Notes under the pieces: generated by a model | Database searches by the model: none | What the model was told of the DNA's origin: nothing | Seen by the model: only the letters and a program-made list of their open reading frames with translations | Assembly (NCBI GenBank): GCA_905236665.1 | Contig: CAJONF010000290.1 | Span: 1-9,615 of the forward strand | Length of the DNA: 9,615 nt | Direction: 5' to 3' | Source: an uncultured Selenomonadaceae bacterium | GTDB lineage: Bacteria > Bacillota > Negativicutes > Selenomonadales > Selenomonadaceae | Shown here: positions 1 through 5,874 of the stretch, one piece after another | How the letters are laid out: each line of letters begins with the position of its first letter | How positions within the stretch are numbered: the first letter of the stretch is position 1 | Program-made: the position numbers and the translations under genes

Positions 1-3
1 AAT

Positions 4-10
4 CACCTCC
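4..10 (-). promoter_or_regulatory. Shine-Dalgarno site of a divergent gene off the left edge
   Basis: Read on the minus strand this is GGAGGTG, a near-perfect SD followed by only three bases before the window ends. A start codon would therefore lie just outside the window. Together with the minus-strand promoter at 20-48 it shows that a gene is transcribed leftward from here. Its identity cannot be seen. Confidence 0.75.
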
Positions 11-19
11 GTTAAAAAG

Positions 20-48
20 ATTTTAGCAAAGGCGGTACAACGTGTCAA
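20..48 (-). promoter_or_regulatory. Sigma-A type promoter for the off-window leftward gene
   Basis: On the minus strand, TTGACA (48-43) is followed after exactly 17 bases by TAAAAT (25-20). The -10 is preceded by TGC, an extended -10. Transcription would start near base 13, giving a very short leader ahead of the SD at 10-4. The -35 hexamer overlaps the left arm of the inverted repeat at 44-65. Confidence 0.75.
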
Positions 49-65
49 AAAAATTTAATTTTGAC
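44..65. repeat. Inverted repeat, candidate operator
   Basis: GTCAAAA (44-50) and TTTTGAC (59-65) are perfect 7-base inverted arms separated by 8 A/T-only bases. The left arm covers the -35 box of the leftward promoter, and the right arm lies about 35 bases upstream of the rightward -10. The position suits a regulator acting on the divergent pair. A/T-rich arms also arise by chance in this genome, so this is a candidate only. Confidence 0.35.
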
Positions 66-97
66 GGCGCGGCGGGATTTTTTTTTGTACAAAGGTC

Positions 98-106
98 TGC
101 TATAAT
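98..106 (+). promoter_or_regulatory. Extended -10 promoter of the HAD-rapZ-yvcK-whiA operon
   Basis: TGC followed by a perfect TATAAT (101-106) makes an extended -10 element. No good -35 lies 16-18 bases upstream; that position is a run of T. A 10-base perfect palindrome, TTTGTACAAA (84-93), sits immediately upstream and could be an operator. Transcription would start near 112-114, giving a leader of roughly 30 bases. No other convincing promoter is seen before the following six plus-strand genes. Confidence 0.65.
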
Positions 107-141
107 CGGCGCGTGATTCAACGTAAGAAGGAGTGCTAAAA

Positions 142-939
142 ATGATAAAATTGTTCGTGACGGATATAGACGGAACACTTTTGCCGACAGCAAGCGTTAA
201 AGTTCCCGAAAAAAATATTGAAGCGGTGCAAAAAATGATTCAAGCCGGCATAAAAGTTGTTATAGCGACGGGCAGAATGCACTCTGCTGCGTTGCCGATA
301 GCTAATCAATTCGGCGAACCCCTTCCGATAATTTCTTACAACGGCGCGCTGATAAAATCTTCGGCGGGAGAAATTCTTCATGCGCAGTACATGAATTCGG
401 CGGATGTCATTGCGATTATAAATTTTTTTGAGGAGCGCGGCTGGCATTTGCAAAGTTATTCAGACGACGTGCTTTATGTTCCAAAACGCACCGATGAGGT
501 TAAATTTTATGAAGAGATGATAAAAGTTCACGCGGTCGAAATAGGCTGGGACGGTCTGCGCGAACGTGCAAAGGACGTGCCAAAAGTTTTGACGGTATCT
601 GATACGCCGGAAGAAGCATTGCGCAGATTAGACGAAGCCAAAAAATTTTTTGGTGGACAAGTAGAAATTACGCGTTCAGCAGCGCAATTTACCGAGTTTA
701 TGGCGTTGGGTGTTAGCAAAGCGGGCGCGATAAAAATTTTGGCGGAAAAGTTCGGCATCGACAATGCGCAGATTATGGCGATTGGCGATTCGGAAAATGA
801 TTTGCAGATGATAACTTCGGTTGGTTGCGGCGTGGCAATGGGCAATGCTGTGGACGCCGTGAAAAAAGTTTCTCCGCACATAACCGACACTTGCGAGAAT
901 GACGGCTTTGCAAAAGCTGTGTATAAATATGTTTTGTAA
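142..939 (+). CDS. Cof-type HAD-IIB family phosphatase
   Basis: This is a 265-residue haloacid-dehalogenase superfamily hydrolase of the Cof/HAD-IIB type, which usually dephosphorylates sugar phosphates, flavin or other small phosphorylated metabolites in the cytoplasm. All HAD motifs are present: DIDGT at residues 8-12 (nucleophile D8, acid/base D10), ATGR at 42-45 (motif II Thr43), K193 in SKAGA (motif III) and GDSEND at 215-220 (motif IV, Mg2+ binding). The region between motifs II and III is the C2 cap that sets substrate choice. Length is normal for the family. The ATG at 142 is preferred because AAGGAG (128-133) lies 8 bases before it; the in-frame GTG at 133 overlaps that SD. It is the first gene of the cluster, 12 bp before rapZ. 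The exact substrate cannot be read from the sequence. Confidence 0.93.
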   Translation: MIKLFVTDIDGTLLPTASVKVPEKNIEAVQKMIQAGIKVVIATGRMHSAALPIANQFGEPLPIISYNGALIKSSAGEILHAQYMNSADVIAIINFFEERGWHLQSYSDDVLYVPKRTDEVKFYEEMIKVHAVEIGWDGLRERAKDVPKVLTVSDTPEEALRRLDEAKKFFGGQVEITRSAAQFTEFMALGVSKAGAIKILAEKFGIDNAQIMAIGDSENDLQMITSVGCGVAMGNAVDAVKKVSPHITDTCENDGFAKAVYKYVL

Positions 940-951
940 GGACAGATTTTT

Positions 952-1848
952 ATGCCAGAAAAAAATTTTGCTGATAAATCGCGGATAATAATTGTCACGG
1001 GTATGAGCGGCAGTGGGAAAACTCAAACTTGCCGATATCTGGAAGACCTCGGTTATTTTTGTGTGGACAATTTACCGCCCGTATTCATTCCAAAATTTGT
1101 GGAGCTGTGCACACATTCTACGGGGCATTTTAATAAAATGGTATTCGTAGTGGACACACGTAGCCGCGAATTTTTCGATGACCTAGTTCAAGTTCTAGAT
1201 GACATGGACAAAGAAGATCAAGATTACGAAATGCTTTTCATGGACGCGAGCGACGACGTAATTATCCGCCGCTATAAAGAAACTCGTCGCCGCCACCCTA
1301 TGGCACCCTCCACGCGCATTTCTGACGGCGTATTCAAGGAGCGCAAAAGATTGGAAAGCGTTCGTTCCAAAGCAACTTACATTATTGACACGTCGAATTT
1401 GTCACGGGCTGAACTGCGCGAAAAAATTCATCTGCTTTTTGGCAAGGGCGACGGCGACATTATGAACATTGCGATTTTATCTTTCGGCTTTAAGTTTGGT
1501 ATGCCGCTTGATGCAGACATGGTGCTTGATGTTAGATTTTTGCCTAATCCGTTTTACGTGCAGGAACTTCGTCATAAAAGCGGCTCTGTACCCGAAGTTG
1601 CCGCTTACATTGAAGAAAAGCCTGTAACTCAGGAATATTTAAAGCGGCTTGATTCGTTTATAGATTTTCTTGTTCCACAGTATGTTCGCGAAGGTAAAAG
1701 TCAGCTCGTCATTGCGATTGGTTGCACGGGCGGAATGCACCGCTCTGTTTTTATCGCCAAACACATTTACGATTTGCTTGCCAAAAAAGGCTACACCGTC
1801 AACTTGGAACACCGTGACTTAATGAAAAACGACGTATGGGAGGTTTAG
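952..1848 (+). CDS. rapZ: RapZ/YvcJ family nucleotide-binding protein
   Basis: This 298-residue cytoplasmic P-loop protein matches RapZ (YvcJ in Bacillus). The family binds or hydrolyses nucleotides; in enterobacteria it is the RNA-binding adaptor that targets the sRNA GlmZ and senses glucosamine-6-phosphate. The N-terminal domain has Walker A GMSGSGKT (17-24), FVVDTR (65-70) and the RRRHP segment (112-116). The C-terminal domain has SFGFKFGMP (177-185), DVRFLPNP (193-200), the phosphate-binding GCTGGMHRSV (257-266) and HRDL (287-290). After HRDL the protein ends in MKNDVWEV, lacking the basic EKRK-like tail common in the family. AAGGA (938-942) precedes the ATG by 9 bases. The TAG stop is also the first three bases of the heptad-repeat element downstream. 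Function in Firmicutes is less clear; a role in competence and wall precursor control is known for Bacillus YvcJ. Confidence 0.96.
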   Translation: MPEKNFADKSRIIIVTGMSGSGKTQTCRYLEDLGYFCVDNLPPVFIPKFVELCTHSTGHFNKMVFVVDTRSREFFDDLVQVLDDMDKEDQDYEMLFMDASDDVIIRRYKETRRRHPMAPSTRISDGVFKERKRLESVRSKATYIIDTSNLSRAELREKIHLLFGKGDGDIMNIAILSFGFKFGMPLDADMVLDVRFLPNPFYVQELRHKSGSVPEVAAYIEEKPVTQEYLKRLDSFIDFLVPQYVREGKSQLVIAIGCTGGMHRSVFIAKHIYDLLAKKGYTVNLEHRDLMKNDVWEV

Positions 1849-1924
1849 GAACTAGGAGCTAGGAATTAGGAACTAGTTTTTACTAATCCCTACTAGTCCC
1901 TAGTTCTCAGTTCCTAATTCCTAG
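1846..1924. repeat. Heptad-repeat palindrome between rapZ and yvcK
   Basis: The left half is tandem 7-base units: TAGGAAC (1846), TAGGAGC (1853), TAGGAAT (1860), TAGGAAC (1867), then TAG. The right half carries the same kind of units on the opposite strand (TAGGAAT 1923-1917, TAGGAAC 1916-1910, then degenerate copies). Bases 1859-1874 pair perfectly with 1909-1924, a 16-bp stem with a 34-base loop. The period of seven puts TAG stops in all three frames. The first unit begins on the rapZ stop codon, and the stem ends six bases before the yvcK ATG. It is not a terminator: A6, not a T-run, follows. It looks like a small dispersed palindromic repeat, but no family can be named from one copy. Confidence 0.85.
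1855..1858 (+). promoter_or_regulatory. Candidate hairpin-bridged SD for yvcK
   Basis: No purine-rich SD lies in the usual window before the yvcK ATG; the bases there are CTAG followed by AAAAAA. GGAG at 1855-1858 is 72 bases upstream in linear terms but abuts the 5' foot of the 16-bp stem (1859-1874/1909-1924). With the stem formed, only six unpaired bases (1925-1930) separate it from the ATG, a normal SD spacing. This is inference from geometry. Phage T4 gene 38 is a known case of a hairpin bringing an SD and start codon together. Confidence 0.35.
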
Positions 1925-1930
1925 AAAAAA

Positions 1931-3220
1931 ATGTTTCATTTGTTGAAGTGGCTTTATCCCGGCATGAAAATGAAACGCTGGCTCCTTTTGTTTGCAGTAG
2001 GTGTCATGCTGTTTAGTTTCGGGGTTGCACTCGCCATAAATTATGAATATCTGGGACGCGCAGAAGAAGAAATTTTTTTGCTCGTTTATCGGGCGGTCGG
2101 CAGTTACAATTACATGATAACGGCGGGCGTCGGCATTTTTATTGTAGTAATCGGCTCGTGCTTTATGCTGTTAGCTACGCGCTCAATTATCCGCTCAATA
2201 ATCGCCGTGCTTATTCCCGACCGTTCAGAAAAGATTGTTGACTTAATTTATCAAGAGCGTAAACTAGGGCGCGGTCCCGCGGTCACGGTTATTGGCGGCG
2301 GACATGGACTGTCGGTTTTACTGCGCGGAATAAAATCTTCGACAAACAATGTTTCCGCTGTTGTTACTGTGGCTGATGACGGCGGCAGTTCCGGTCGATT
2401 GCGCGAAGAACTCGGAATAATTCCGCCAGGCGATTTGCGAAATTGTCTGGTTGCTCTGGCTGATACTGAACCGCTCATGGAAAAACTTTTCCAATATCGT
2501 TTCGAGGGTGACAGTGCGCTTGCCGGTCACAGTTTCGGAAATCTTTTTATTGCGGCGATGAATGAAGTTACCGGCGACATGGAGACCGCGCTAAAAGAAT
2601 CGTCTAAAGTTTTGGCTGTCAAAGGACGCGTCATTCCCGCGAGCAAGGAAAAAGTTCGCCTTGACGCTGTAATGAACGACGGCACCATTGTCGAAGGCGA
2701 ATCCCAAATCCCCGAAGCGCATAAAAAAATTCGGCGCGTTCGCCTGTTTCCGCGAAAAGTTCCCGCTGTCCCCGCCGCCTTGGAAGCTATCGAATCCGCC
2801 GACGCAATTATTCTCGGTCCTGGCAGTCTTTATACAAGCATTATGCCGAATCTTTTGGTTGAAGGTGTTGCACACGCTCTGAAAAATTCCAAGGCGATTA
2901 AAATTTATATCTGCAACGTTTTGACGCAACCGGGCGAGACTGACAACTACACCGCCTCTCAACACGCAAAGGCAATTCTCGACCACACGGGGCACGGAAC
3001 GATTGATTATGTCCTTGTAAATTCCGCGCCTATACCCGATGAAATGTGGCGTGGCACCGGTGCAAAACCTGTTGAGATTGACGAAGATAAAGTAAACGCG
3101 CTGGGTATGGGGCTTATCAAAGAAGATTTGATGAGCACTACGGAAATCGGTCGCCACGATCCCGATAAACTCTGCGCGGCTGTCATGAAAATTATTTACA
3201 GCTTAGGGAGCAAAAGATAA
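1931..3220 (+). CDS. yvcK: YvcK/CofD-like protein with N-terminal membrane anchor
   Basis: This 429-residue protein belongs to the YvcK (gluconeogenesis factor, CofD-like) family, which binds UDP-sugars such as UDP-GlcNAc and is needed for growth and shape on gluconeogenic carbon in Bacillus. The core begins near residue 117 with GGGHG (122-126), then DDGGSSGRLR (149-158), PPGDLRNCL (165-173), GHSFGNL (199-205), GPGSLYTSI (296-304) and TQPGET (332-337). About 100 residues precede the core, with two predicted membrane helices (about 17-37 and 63-83); Bacillus YvcK is a soluble protein of just over 300 residues. The core would face the cytoplasm. The start is the first ATG, but it lacks an adjacent SD because the palindrome at 1846-1924 occupies that position. 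Internal ATGs (codons 12 and 14) have no SD either. The stop overlaps the whiA start by one base. Confidence 0.93.
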   Translation: MFHLLKWLYPGMKMKRWLLLFAVGVMLFSFGVALAINYEYLGRAEEEIFLLVYRAVGSYNYMITAGVGIFIVVIGSCFMLLATRSIIRSIIAVLIPDRSEKIVDLIYQERKLGRGPAVTVIGGGHGLSVLLRGIKSSTNNVSAVVTVADDGGSSGRLREELGIIPPGDLRNCLVALADTEPLMEKLFQYRFEGDSALAGHSFGNLFIAAMNEVTGDMETALKESSKVLAVKGRVIPASKEKVRLDAVMNDGTIVEGESQIPEAHKKIRRVRLFPRKVPAVPAALEAIESADAIILGPGSLYTSIMPNLLVEGVAHALKNSKAIKIYICNVLTQPGETDNYTASQHAKAILDHTGHGTIDYVLVNSAPIPDEMWRGTGAKPVEIDEDKVNALGMGLIKEDLMSTTEIGRHDPDKLCAAVMKIIYSLGSKR

Positions 3221-4101
3221 TGTCTTCATATGCTCAAGATGTTAAAAATGAATTGGCGCACGACTTCGACGACGATATTGACTGCCTAAGGGCTGAATTC
3301 GTCGCGCTGTTGAAAGTCGGCGCAAAAAAAATTGACGGGCGATTAGAATTTTCAAGTTCAAACGCCGCCGTAGTTCGCCGAGTTATCACGCTGGCTAAAA
3401 AATTTTTTCCGAATGTCAAGCCGGAAGTTGCCGCCGTTCGTCGAAAGAAATTGCTAAAAAATTTAATTTACGCCGTCCGATTTATCGCGGCTGGCACGGT
3501 ACAAAATTTTTTCGACGCGCTGGATATGTCCGAACTTTTAAAGCGCACACGGTTTAAAGTCGCCTATCTGCGCGGAGCATTTCTGGCGGGCGGTTCAGTC
3601 AATCGCCCCGAAGGACAATATTTTTTGCAAATCGTGACATCAACCGAGGCGGAAGCAAATTTTATTCGCAAGCAGATGAGCAAACTTGAATTCAACGCGG
3701 GACTTTATGAACGCAAGAAAAAATTTTTAATCTGGCTACGTGAGGCGGACGCTATCTGCGATTTTTTAGGTATGCTCGGCGCGAACAATGCCCTGGAACG
3801 TTTTGAGATTGCCCGCAACGTTAAAGAAATTCGCATACAGGTTAATAGGATTGTCAACTTTGAAACTGCCGCGCTAAATAAAGCTGTTAAAGCCGCACAA
3901 CGTCAGCTTGCCGATATAAAAATTTTGCTAGATAAAAAAGTTTCCGTCAAAGAACGCTTTCAAGAGGCGATGACACTTCGATTGGAAAATCCCTCTTGCA
4001 CTGTGGGTGAGTTGGCTGATAAAATCGGGATGAGCCATGCCGGCTTGCTTTATCGTTTCCAAGTGATTCACCGGCTGGCAAAAAAATTCAGCAAAAAATA
4101 A
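3220..4101 (+). CDS. whiA: DNA-binding protein WhiA
   Basis: This 293-residue protein matches WhiA, which regulates sporulation-associated division in actinobacteria and affects division and chromosome segregation in Bacillus. It combines a degenerate LAGLIDADG homing-endonuclease fold, marked by YLRGAFLAGGSVN (116-128), with a C-terminal helix-turn-helix (about 255-290). Between them is the conserved NRIVNFETAALNKAV stretch (209-223). The HTH motif, usually SKSGVNHRLRK, reads SHAGLLYRFQV here, keeping S, G and R but losing several expected polar or basic residues. The protein is slightly shorter than the roughly 315-residue Bacillus form. AGGGAG (3205-3210) lies 9 bases before the ATG, and TAATG overlap with yvcK implies coupled translation. 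In Bacillus crh follows whiA; here it does not. Confidence 0.93.
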   Translation: MSSYAQDVKNELAHDFDDDIDCLRAEFVALLKVGAKKIDGRLEFSSSNAAVVRRVITLAKKFFPNVKPEVAAVRRKKLLKNLIYAVRFIAAGTVQNFFDALDMSELLKRTRFKVAYLRGAFLAGGSVNRPEGQYFLQIVTSTEAEANFIRKQMSKLEFNAGLYERKKKFLIWLREADAICDFLGMLGANNALERFEIARNVKEIRIQVNRIVNFETAALNKAVKAAQRQLADIKILLDKKVSVKERFQEAMTLRLENPSCTVGELADKIGMSHAGLLYRFQVIHRLAKKFSKK

Positions 4102-4119
4102 ATTGGAGGTCTTGAGAAT

Positions 4120-4620
4120 ATGAAGGGCTTAAATGCCGCTTTCTCGACAGATTTTTTAATTTCGTTTGTGTTAGTTTTAGTGATTCTGATAATGCTTGGC
4201 ATGATAATAAATTTGTATTCGGAGCTGTCCACGATAAAGACGCGCTATAAAAGAATGATGGCGGGCGCAGAAGGAACCAGTATTGAACAGATGCTTGCAG
4301 CGCACACGACGGAAGTAAACGAAGCTGTTAGCGAATATAAAAAAATTCAGGGCAAGCTCGACAATCTCGATGAACTGGTAAAAAGTTCACTGGCTCGCGT
4401 ATCCGTAATTCATTTCGACGCCTTTGAACACACGGGACAAGGTTTAAGTTGGTGCGTTGCCATGCTCGACAGAAATAATAACGGCGTTATTTTCTCTTTG
4501 ATTTGCGGAAAAGAAACAGAGCGCAGTTATGTTAAACCGATTGAAGGCGGGCGCGTTTCTTCAAAATACAAACTCACTCGCGAAGAAGAACAAGCTCTTA
4601 GACAAGCAATGAGGGGTTAA
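4120..4620 (+). CDS. DUF4446-type single-pass membrane protein
   Basis: This 166-residue protein resembles the DUF4446 family, whose function is unknown. One membrane helix spans about residues 11-32. It is followed by a basic stretch with YKRMM (43-47) and a helical segment likely to form a coiled coil (about 55-90). The conserved globular part contains FDAFEHTGQGLSWCVAMLD (99-117) and then NNNGVIFSLICG (119-130), close to the family pattern of DAF followed by G, S, ALLD, NNG and a small strand. It ends in KLTREEEQALRQA, also typical. GGAGG (4105-4109) stands 10 bases before the ATG. The gene is 18 bp after whiA and 1 bp before the M23 peptidase gene, so it is clearly co-transcribed. The family call is from memory of the pattern and is good but unproven. 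Confidence 0.82.
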   Translation: MKGLNAAFSTDFLISFVLVLVILIMLGMIINLYSELSTIKTRYKRMMAGAEGTSIEQMLAAHTTEVNEAVSEYKKIQGKLDNLDELVKSSLARVSVIHFDAFEHTGQGLSWCVAMLDRNNNGVIFSLICGKETERSYVKPIEGGRVSSKYKLTREEEQALRQAMRG

Positions 4621-4621
4621 A

Positions 4622-5794
4622 ATGGAAGATAAAAATTTAACACCGCCCGAAAAAATTTATTCCATACACATAAAAGGCGGCGACAAAGATAGAACAATTA
4701 ATTTGTCGGCGAATATGTTTAAATTCGGCGTGGCAACCGTGATGATCTGCGTGGCATTGCTTATCGGTACGGCGGCTTTTTCTTTTTACAGTTCAATGCG
4801 TATGCAGCGCGATAACGCAACGATTCAAGAGATTGAGCAGGCGGCAGAACTTCGGCAGGAACAACTTTTAACGCTGTCTAAAAAAGCCGCGACGCTCAAC
4901 GAAACTCTACAAAATTTAACACAGCAGGAACAAGAACTTAGAATACAAGCGGGACTTAATCCGCCTAAAGAAGATAATCCCGCTGAAACTCCCGCTGAAA
5001 CTCCTGCTGAAATTCCGCCACCTACAGAAATTCCGATTGACGATAAGACTGCAAAAATTAAATCTGTAATCAATGCTACCAAGGAAAAACATACTGGGCA
5101 AGGCGGTCCTGTCGAAGAATTGGACATTGCGGAAGTTTCCGAGGCTTTAGATATGTTGGAAACACGAGTTGCCACGCGTAAGGAAAGCTTAGACGATTTC
5201 CAAACCGAATTGAAACACCGGCGTGAGCAAATGGCACGCGGTGCGGCTGTTGCCAGCAGTTATACGCCAGGTTCAAGCTCTGGCTGGTCGGGTTCAGGTG
5301 CTGTTGAATTCGATTTCTCCGGTGCTCTGCCGATTATCCCTGCTACCGGCTCAATTCCTGCACCTGGTTCTTTCCCATTTGATCCAAGTCTTGTCGGCGG
5401 TAGCGGAGCGGCTGATTCGCGCATTCCGTCAATCTGGCCAACTACCGGCGTTGTTACTTCGCCTTATGGTTTACGTTGGGGCGGCACGGATTTTCATCCC
5501 GGCATGGATATTGCTAATGACATGGGCACGCCGATTGTCGCTACGGCTGACGGCGTTGTAGAATATGCGGGCTGGAATTCGGGCGGCTATGGTAATATGG
5601 TCGACATAAACCACGGCAACGGAATTATGACGCGCTATGGTCACGCCTCGCAAGTCGTCGTTAGCGCAGGTCAACAAGTCAAGCGCGGGCAATTAATCGC
5701 TTACATGGGCAGTACAGGTTTTAGCACAGGACCACACGTTCATTACGAAGTTCACGTCAACGGCAACCGCGTTAATCCTATCAGCTATCTATAA
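4622..5794 (+). CDS. Membrane-anchored M23 (LytM-type) peptidoglycan peptidase
   Basis: This 390-residue protein has a short cytoplasmic start, one membrane helix (about 35-57), a coiled coil (about 60-108), a Pro/Glu/Thr-rich spacer (about 114-138), a second helical stretch (about 165-205) and a Gly/Ser/Pro-rich linker (about 212-265). The M23 domain follows from about 275 to the end. Zinc ligands are H292 and D296 in HPGMD and H374 in HVH; H341 and H372 are the expected catalytic histidines. All are present, so it should be an active endopeptidase cutting peptide cross-links outside the membrane, unlike the degenerate EnvC/NlpD regulators. Coiled coil plus LytM is typical of cell separation or elongation hydrolases. 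AGGGG (4612-4616) lies 5 bases before the ATG, overlapping the end of the previous gene. It is the last gene of the operon. Confidence 0.94.
   Translation: MEDKNLTPPEKIYSIHIKGGDKDRTINLSANMFKFGVATVMICVALLIGTAAFSFYSSMRMQRDNATIQEIEQAAELRQEQLLTLSKKAATLNETLQNLTQQEQELRIQAGLNPPKEDNPAETPAETPAEIPPPTEIPIDDKTAKIKSVINATKEKHTGQGGPVEELDIAEVSEALDMLETRVATRKESLDDFQTELKHRREQMARGAAVASSYTPGSSSGWSGSGAVEFDFSGALPIIPATGSIPAPGSFPFDPSLVGGSGAADSRIPSIWPTTGVVTSPYGLRWGGTDFHPGMDIANDMGTPIVATADGVVEYAGWNSGGYGNMVDINHGNGIMTRYGHASQVVVSAGQQVKRGQLIAYMGSTGFSTGPHVHYEVHVNGNRVNPISYL
4979..5014 (+). repeat. 12-bp tandem repeat, three copies, in the peptidase spacer
   Basis: Three in-frame 12-base units of the form CCCGCTGAAACT (4979-4990, 4991-5002, 5003-5014; the last is diverged) encode PAET, PAET, PAEI at residues 120-131. 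Such units expand and contract by slippage without breaking the frame, so spacer length may vary between strains. Confidence 0.85.
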
Positions 5795-5829
5795 AAAAAA
5801 TTAGCGACTAGAAATTTTCTAATCGCTAA
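5793..5829 (-). terminator. Intrinsic terminator of aspS
   Basis: Bases 5801-5814 and 5816-5829 are inverted arms of 14 bases; in practice the innermost pairs open to form the loop. Read on the minus strand the single imperfect position (5808/5822) is a G-U pair, whereas on the plus strand it is a C-A mismatch. On the minus strand the stem is followed by eight T (complement of 5793-5800). This gives a leftward terminator 33 bases past the aspS stop, whose T-run overlaps the peptidase stop codon. Confidence 0.75.
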
Positions 5830-5840
5830 AAAATATCATG

Positions 5841-5874
5841 CGGCTCGAAATTTTCGGGTCGTTTATTTTTTCTT
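5841..5874 (+). terminator. Intrinsic terminator of the rapZ-yvcK-whiA operon
   Basis: A 9-bp stem pairs 5841-5849 with 5853-5861 and includes two G-U pairs (5843/5859 and 5845/5857) that exist only in the plus-strand RNA. It is followed by TTTATTTTTTCTT (5862-5874). It lies 46 bases after the peptidase stop. Its T-run is the end of aspS, encoding that protein's terminal lysines on the other strand. Confidence 0.72.

Noticed and set aside
61..106. TTGACG (61-66) as the -35 of the rightward promoter
   Set aside because: It lies 34 bases from the TATAAT at 101-106, about twice the workable spacing, and no -10 lies at the proper distance.
528..998. 156-codon open frame on the minus strand across the HAD gene and rapZ start
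   Set aside because: It is antisense to two confidently identified genes, has no SD, and is Ser/Ala/Ile-rich as expected of a complementary-strand shadow.
1846..1924. The heptad array as a CRISPR
   Set aside because: Units are 7 bases with no spacers, arranged tandemly and then inverted. There are no cas genes.
1846..1930. The rapZ-yvcK palindrome as an intrinsic terminator
   Set aside because: The stem is followed by A6, not a T-run, on the plus strand, and there is no T-run past the stem on the minus strand. Terminating here would cut off the downstream genes.
2591..3157. 188-codon open frame on the minus strand inside yvcK
   Set aside because: It lies fully antisense to the well-conserved yvcK core, has no SD or promoter, and its translation shows no domain pattern. 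It is a shadow of yvcK codon use.
5223..5561. 112-codon plus-strand open frame within the M23 peptidase gene
   Set aside because: It overlaps the linker and catalytic domain coding in another frame, with no SD. The peptidase frame has intact catalytic residues, so there is no frameshift.
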